A stretch of DNA of 64,000 bases. It comes from Lactifluus volemus (taxonomy: Eukaryota > Basidiomycota > Agaricomycetes > Russulales > Russulaceae). Each line of letters opens with the position of its first letter. The stretch's first letter is position 1. The position numbers and the translations under genes are program-made. The stretch is from positions 868,001 to 932,000 of the forward strand of contig WTXI01000004.1 of the NCBI GenBank assembly GCA_022376515.1, read 5' to 3'. The notes under the pieces were generated by a model, which was not told where the DNA came from, did no database searches, and saw only the letters and a program-made list of their open reading frames with translations. Of the stretch, positions 58,685 through 64,000 are shown in pieces.

Positions 58685-60131
58685 TCATCGCATCTCGGCC
58701 CCTCCGCGCCCACTCTCGACCAAATCGGTCTCTTCGAACCAGACTTTAGCCACGTCGTCCAAGTCCGGGTTCCGGTCCGAGTTAGCACGCTCTGGGGGGA
58801 GTAAAAGTAGCGAACCGGCTCGGAACCATCCGGCAATGTTACTCTGTACCCTCGCAGCGTGCAAAATTCCAATCACGGCCAAAAGCGTCTCATCCAACGA
58901 CTCTTCTTCTTCTTCTTCCTCTTCCACGGCGGTAGTGGATGAGCTTGGCTCCTCCCGCTTGACGCGCTTGCGATGATGACGTTGCGTTTCCCACTCTGCG
59001 TCTTCGGCCACCCTTCCTCCTCCTCATCCGAATCCTTTTGGTACGCTTGCGTTTGCGTGAGCGAGCTTGGACTTGTTCACCGTCCGTATTTGCATCTATT
59101 TGGGCATGTTTATATTTCGGAGCTTCGCGTGCAAGCGCACGTTGTCGTTGAAGCACGGCGAGGTCTGCATTGCGTCGTGCGCGCGTGTATTCGGGTACGC
59201 AGAGGTGGTTATAAGGTTGTAGTGCCGCCTTGGCGTGCGAGTCGTCCAACAAGATCGTCGTCGCGGCCGAGTGAGCATAAGGAGAGGCGGTGGTGGTTAT
59301 GGGTGATGAGCGGGAAGAGGAAGAGGAAGGGCTGGAAGATGGGGATGATGAGGTCGGACGTCGGGGTGCCAGAGCTGCCCATGGCTTTTCGAGATCTTTC
59401 GTAGTTGGGACTTTGCGATCTGTTTGGGGTAATGCCGTTTTATGAGTTTACAAAACAAAAGACGGAAATTTGAAAGAAAAAACGAGATCATGATGGACAA
59501 GAAATATCACGGATTTAAACGATCAATGGGTGGTGATATTTTTAATCATCAAAGTAAGGGGGGAGGAAGAAAAACACGAACAGTAATGGGCTTCGGCAAG
59601 CCCGAGGGTATCTCGAGCCCAGATGGCCACCAATTGATCGCGATCTCTGCCGAATGCATGCTGTACCATATCCTCTACGCTGTGCGGTTGCGCCGAGCTC
59701 CAGACCATGACATCGAGCCAAGTCTGGGTCTGTGGAGCAAAGAGATAAGCGCGGAGGGCGGTGAGGTATGGCCTTGGCATGACGCGACGTGGTGCTGGAC
59801 GTTGATGAAGATGGTATTGACCGCGATAGGATTTTGGGATGCGAGGAGAGCGTAAGAGGAGAGTTCCATTGAGATCGAGGACAAGTAGCTTGCGAGTAGG
59901 TTCAGAGAGGGATTTGGAAGTGATGAGAGAAGAGAGGAGATAATCGTCTGGCTGGGATTCGGACTGGGACTGGGCTTGAGGCTGCGGTGGCGGAGAGGGA
60001 GAACGAGGATGCATAAATCGACAAGTATCATTTACCGCATAATAATCCGGTAAATATCGATTCTGATAGTAATTTCCAGGATAATAAGCCATCATCATCC
60101 CTTTACTGCGACGCAGCAGCCAACTCATCAC
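58685..60131 (-). CDS. FCP1-homology (HAD) phosphatase domain protein
   Basis: FCP1/NLI-interacting-factor-type phosphatase domain. The start at 60131 or 60128 gives MMSWLLRRSKGMMMAYYPGN, then a Pro/Ser/Gln-rich stretch. The catalytic motif LLVLDLNGTLLLRSP is DxNGT rather than DxDGT, and the fold continues with DVMVWSSAQPHSVEDMVQHA and AIWARDTLGLAEAHYY. An intron follows (donor GTTCGT, acceptor ACAG near 59427), after which RKVPTTKDLEKPWAAL and ILLDDSHAKAALQPYNHLCV complete it. The tail has KYKHAQID, an acidic run, then DETLLAVIGILHAA and WFEETDLVES, as in agaric homologues. The tail needs shifts near 59050 and 59010. DxN in place of DxD keeps the nucleophile but loses the general acid, so activity is doubtful, though homologues from memory also read DLNGT. 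Stop at 58685. Target unknown. Confidence 0.8.
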
Positions 60132-60174
60132 TTAGAAAGAAGGCTTGGTTCCCGTTCCCGGCCCGGTATTATAA
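60132..60174. promoter_or_regulatory. 43-bp head-to-head intergenic promoter
   Basis: All the sequence between the start codons of the phosphatase (minus) and RRP45 (plus). It is GC-rich, with TATTATAA next to the RRP45 start. Transcripts must begin within or close to the opposite gene. Confidence 0.6.
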
Positions 60175-61265
60175 ATGCGACCGCCATCGCCTTCGATAGC
60201 AGAGAAAGAGTTTTTGTTTGCCGCTCTCGATCAAAACGTTCGTCTGGACGGCAGACAATTTCTAGAATGTCGTCATATCGACCTAGATTTCGGTTCCGAA
60301 CTCGGTCACGTCCAATGTTCACTAGGCAAAACACGGTCGGTTTTTACCTTGCAAACAACTAAATGTTGTTCAAGTTTATCGGCTTGCCGGTGTGCTCATG
60401 TAAAATCAGCGTGCTGGCGCAAATCGACGCTAAAATGGTTCGGCCGGAACAGCAAAGACCTTTTGAAGGTCTGATCACCATTCACTGCGAACTCTCGCCC
60501 ATGGCATCGACAGAGTACGAACCGGGGAGGTATGTACAAATGCCTTGTATTCAAAAAAAAACCGATTTTGACGCCACCCGGCAGACAGAGCGAAGAAGAG
60601 ATCGCTTTGGCTCGTATGCTCGACAAGATATTCAAACGAAGCGACTCTATAGACCGCGAAGCGCTCTGCATCCTCACCGGCGAACGTGTACGTCGTATCT
60701 TCTTCACGTGTTTTTTTTTTTAAAAACACAATCCAGGTCTGGCACATCCGCATAGCCGTACACGTTCTCTCCGATTCCGGTGGTGGACTCTTAGATTGCG
60801 CCACATTAGCCTGCGCATCCGCACTCCGTCATTTCCGTCGACCGGACGTTGAATCGTCGGCGCTAGTCAAATCACGATTCACTCTCCTTCGATGAGGGCT
60901 CCAGTCCCACTCGCGATGCACCATACCCCTTTTTGTTTTTCATTTGGATTTTATCGTCCTCCTCCTCCTCGGGCCGATCATGATGATGGTCATGATGATG
61001 ATGATCATGAAGGAGGAGGAGGGGTACCAAGGGTATTGTTGGATCCAGCTGGATTAGAACATCGTTTGGCGCATGGTATTTTGGCGTTGGCTTTGACCCG
61101 CAGCGCGAGTTAGCAGTCGTGCATAAAGCGGGTGGATTGCCGATCTCACCAGAGACGTTGATGAGCGCCGTGCACGTTGCGGCTAGACGAGCACGTGAGC
61201 TCGAGACGTGGTTGGAGGCACGTGTGCGCGAAGATTGGATACTCAAAAAGGTCGAAGTGCGATAG
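60175..61265 (+). CDS. RRP45: Exosome complex RNase-PH-like subunit RRP45
   Basis: A core ring subunit of the nuclear and cytoplasmic exosome (Rrp45/EXOSC9), RNase PH fold, non-catalytic in eukaryotes. Blocks: EKEFLFAALDQNVRLDGRQF, VRL-GRQFLECRHIDLDFGS, then after an intron VLAQIDAKMVRPEQQRPFEG and SPMASTEYEPGR. A second intron (GTATGT to GGCAG) precedes SEEEIALARMLDKIFKRS and 'REALCILTGERV'. A third intron precedes WHIRIAVHVLSDSGGGLLDC. The C-terminal half continues APVPLAMHHTPFCFSF with a His/Asp-rich insert, 'VLLDPAGLEHRL', and LMSAVHVAARRARELETWLE, ending at TAG 61265. Two 1-nt losses are needed, near 60852 and near 61106. RRP45 is essential in yeast, so these are probably errors in the assembly rather than real lesions. 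It overlaps the glycosidase gene on the other strand by 23 bp. Confidence 0.88.
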
Positions 61266-63081
61266 AATGTTGTATGATTTTTATTATTTTATGAGAAACA
61301 AGCCAAGCTACGATGATGGCCAACCCGACTACGACTCCTCCCACCACGGGAATCGCACTTGCGGCGTCGTTCGCTGAACGCCCGCCGCCATTAGTACTAG
61401 AGCTATTACGAGAAGGCGATGACAACGAGTTCCCCATCACTTCTGCCCAATCTCTCCAAGCCGCATAAAGCATCAACACGAACGCTTCACCTTCCGGACT
61501 CTCCGCTCCCTCTTTAGAAATCTCGTCTGGGTCCACGACGGGCGTGAGCCATCCATCGGACGTAAAGTGTGGAGTATTGAAAAGACCACGGTCGAGGTGG
61601 AAGTGGAAGAAAAGAGGGCGAGGCGGGTACGTTCGGCTTGGGGGATGTAAGGGCTGCTTTTGCCAGTGAGGAGCGATAAACGGTAGACGGTCGAGGCTAA
61701 CAATGCGCTACTCGACGCGTCGTCAAAGTTGCCATTCACATCTACATAGTTTTTGAACAGGCCGTTGGATTGCTGCCGTTTGGAGTTTTTTTAAGTAAGT
61801 AAAATCGGCAGAAAAGGTAAAAAAAAAAAAACTAACCAGATATGGATACATCGCTCTGTGGATCTCGGTCACCCAATTTTCGAGATCTGAGATTGAGATT
61901 GGAAGCTTCACGAGTCGAGGATCTGTTTAGCGTCCCGAGGACTCGCAACATCCCAGCGGCGGCCCAGCCGTTACCTACGCGAATAATAAATCAATCAGTA
62001 TTTTTGGTTTCGGCATCTCAAACGCATGGTACTATAGACACGCGCCAGTCGACCAATGCCCAGGTCTGTCCCACCCCAACCCAATACGATGTGACGCCAC
62101 AATCCGTTGGCAGATCTGTCAGCGAGGTAGTTACGATACAATCTAATCTGTTCCTCAACACGTTACTGCCAAAAATCCGCTGTTTTTTTTTTAAAAAGAA
62201 GGAACAAGGAATCGCACCTGGTTGTACGCCTCTTGCATCATCGATTGATTTCCGGTCGTTAGTCCATAATACGCCAAAAAAGGTGGCACCATATAAACAA
62301 AATCGCTCCTATAGGTAATACACACAGTTGATGAACCCGAAAAGAGCCGCCAGGGGGGGGGCGTACCAAAGTTGGAGTTGGTCGACCCGATGAGAGATGG
62401 CGCCGTCGATCGTTTTGGGACTTTAGGGCCGAGGAGGTAATCTACCTGAGCGGTCGCTGCTCTCGCATAATCCTCGTTGTCTTGCTGCTGCTGAGTCCAG
62501 TTGGCAAGTAACACGGCGATTCCGACGCTCGCTGGATCGCCAGCGCTACCATCTCCCCCCATCAACGGTTCCCACCCACCCTCATTGCCATTATTCGGGG
62601 AAATTACAGAGCGCGCGATGTTTAATACGTCGACGAGAGAGGCGTTTTGAGAGGTGGTGAGGGAGGAGGGGGAGGAGGGAACGGAAGGAGGAGGAGGACT
62701 TGAGAGGAGGGGTGAAGACGGAAAATTCGGGAGAGGAAAGTTCGAGAAGAGCTTGGGCACGCGTGCCTAGTTCCCAACTATGATAGAGTGTGTGAGTGGG
62801 TTTTCCCAAAAAAAAAATCCCTGGGATTATTGGGAGTTCAGCCGAGAAAAGTGCGACCCGCATGTGGTGTGCAAAACGGACACGTCGGCAGACAGGCTGA
62901 ATCACCTGAAGCGCAAAGGCAGGTGTTGAGAAGAAGGAGAAGAAGAGGCTGACCTGTGAGTAGCACCTTGCTGCAGACGTTGCTTCACCATTTCTATCTG
63001 AGCATTGGACAAGACCTGAGCGATAGCCGTAAAGGTAGTAGTGAGAGCAAAAGCAAGACGCGATTCCGAGCTAGTTTGATG
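61243..63081 (-). CDS. Secreted six-hairpin glycosidase, GH105-like, membrane-anchored
   Basis: Homologous to fungal six-hairpin glycosidases of the GH105 (unsaturated rhamnogalacturonyl hydrolase) type. The N-terminal exon from about 63081 has a hydrophobic leader, then 'IEMVKQRLQQGATH'. After an intron: SWELGTRAQALLELSSPEF, DPASVGIAVLLANWT, SHRVDQLQLWSDFVYMVPPF (spanning an intron), LADRSANGLWRHIVLGWGG, GNGWAAAGMLRVLGTL, and SSALLASTVYRLSLLTGK. The tail has a C-terminal membrane helix, SAIPVVGGVVVGLAIIVAWL, followed by HKIIKII, so a tethered enzyme. Losses of one base occur in the C4 run at 62709-62712 and the A4 run at 62414-62417 (coding strand). Also the leader is one frame off. Expected role: removal of unsaturated uronyl residues from pectin fragments, assigned by similarity only. 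Seven or more introns; one may have a GC donor (near 62045). Confidence 0.82.
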
Positions 63082-63528
63082 TACATGGTCGCCTTCCTGA
63101 GGAGTCGCAGGTCGGGGGACTCATCATACGAACGAACCAAGGATGTGGATGATAATATAGGGAGCGAGTGAAAACTTTTTCACTTTATTTGTGCCATGGA
63201 ATGCCTGTAAAATTACTGCTTGTTCAGTTTTTTTTTTACATTTTGAATATACAGCCGAAAGCAACTTTGGAGGTAATTTTAGGTTACTTGTGCACTTTTG
63301 CGCCTTTTGTACCTTTTTTTAGCTCGGCAAACTCGAGCAGTTTCCTGATGCATCGACTCGTCATCTCCGAGATGACCTTTTATCTAAATTTAGTCGTCGG
63401 TAAGAGGCAAGCCAGCTATCGTCGTTAATGATAGGGGACAACTTTATCATCTTGATGATGTCAGCAATGGACCGGTTCCCGGTAACCAAACCTCCCTTTT
63501 TGCTTGCCGCACCACGCGCGCGTGTGTC
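63082..63528. promoter_or_regulatory. Divergent promoter region of glycosidase and TRM112
   Basis: The 447 bp between the two starts. T-rich tracts at 63228-63236; no clear TATA box. Confidence 0.4.
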
Positions 63529-64000
63529 ATGGTCCGTCTTATCACCCACAATCTCCTTGCGTGCCATGCCAAAGGTTGCACTACCAACAATTTTCCTCTC
63601 AAATTTAGCAATGTAAAGCTCGCTCTTCGTGAAGCAGATTTCAACCCAGACTTTCTTCGCGGCTTCCTTTCTCGAATCGAGTGGGATGCGCTTATTCAAG
63701 CTTCACGAGAGGTAAAAAAACAAAAAAAAGAGCCCTTTTGAGTTTTTGGAACGCTAAACGCTTCCACTCATGATAAAGATTGGAGACTCGTCGTTACCGC
63801 AGGAACGACCAGAGATGCTCGATGATGACTTTTTGAAGCAACTGCACCACGTACTTCTCGAGGTCAGTTTTTTTTTAAATCCTTGATCTCTCCCCCCTCT
63901 TTTTTTTTTTTTTTTGATTTTGGTCTGGTACTCTATTTGCCTTAGATTCACGTAGACGAAGGTCTGATGACGTGCCCAAACTGTGGACACGTCTACCCAA
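63529..64000 (+). CDS. TRM112: TRM112, methyltransferase activator (partial, cut by window end)
   Basis: A small zinc-binding partner that stabilises several methyltransferases acting on tRNA, rRNA and the release factor. The start at 63529 gives MVRLITHNLLACHAKGCTTN and 'FPLKFSNVKLALREADFNP', the first half of the protein. Exon 2 (63776-63860) carries 'QERPEMLDDDFLKQLHHVLL' and exon 3 HVDEGLMTCPNCGHVYP, with the CxxC of the zinc site. Introns are about 60 and 85 nt (donors GTAAAA and GTCAGT). The last few codons lie beyond the window. The frame is intact. Confidence 0.93.

Noticed and set aside
58973..59404. 143-codon plus-strand frame
   Set aside because: Antisense to the conserved tail of the FCP1-domain protein.
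62020..62050. GC donor in the glycosidase (ACTG|GCGCGT)
   Set aside because: It restores the conserved GNGW join, but GCGCGT is far from consensus and the region has other 1-nt faults, so I do not list it as a firm GC-AG intron.
1..64000. Search for transposons, CRISPR arrays, rRNA or tRNA genes
   Set aside because: No reverse transcriptase, transposase, long terminal repeats, regular spacer arrays or structured RNA genes were found by eye; small or degenerate elements could be missed.

Overview
The window reads as nuclear DNA of a filamentous Agaricomycete (mushroom-forming basidiomycete). The evidence is many short spliceosomal introns of about 50-100 nt, fungal-type families (a membrane P450, oligopeptide transporters, phenylalanine ammonia-lyase, a pepsin-like protease, a CPL1-like secreted protein), and an expanded single-domain F-box family of the kind basidiomycetes carry. 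I see no bacterial-style operons, no CRISPR array and no identifiable transposase or reverse transcriptase.

Layout: 0-6 kb holds two decayed genes, a CDC50/LEM3-type flippase subunit and a CPL1-like secreted protein, then a diverged tandem repeat and a small RCR-like membrane protein. From 7 to 41 kb, eight loci of one F-box family (five long, three remnants, both strands) are interspersed with a beta-carbonic anhydrase, a cytochrome P450, an oligopeptide transporter (OPT1), a broken DUF3140 gene and a tiny secreted protein. From 41 to 56 kb there is a second transporter copy (OPT2) with many 1-nt lesions, an aspartic protease, phenylalanine ammonia-lyase and a PfkB-type sugar kinase. Three copies of an OPT-tail/PfkB-tail junction are scattered through this interval. 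From 56 to 64 kb the DNA is gene-dense and housekeeping in character: a second kind of F-box protein, an FCP1-domain phosphatase and the exosome subunit RRP45 sharing a 43-bp head-to-head promoter, a six-hairpin (GH105-like) glycosidase whose tail overlaps RRP45 antisense, and the start of TRM112, cut by the window end.

How they fit: no single pathway is visible. OPT transporters, secreted protease, glycosidase and carbonic anhydrase suit a saprotrophic or symbiotic nutrient-scavenging lifestyle. PAL makes cinnamate from phenylalanine. The right end supplies RNA decay and translation/rRNA-modification factors. The most striking overall signal is the frequency of isolated 1-nt shifts in otherwise well-conserved reading frames, often at short homopolymers and including the normally essential RRP45. 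I read many of these as assembly contractions rather than true pseudogenes, so 'pseudogene' calls here are provisional.
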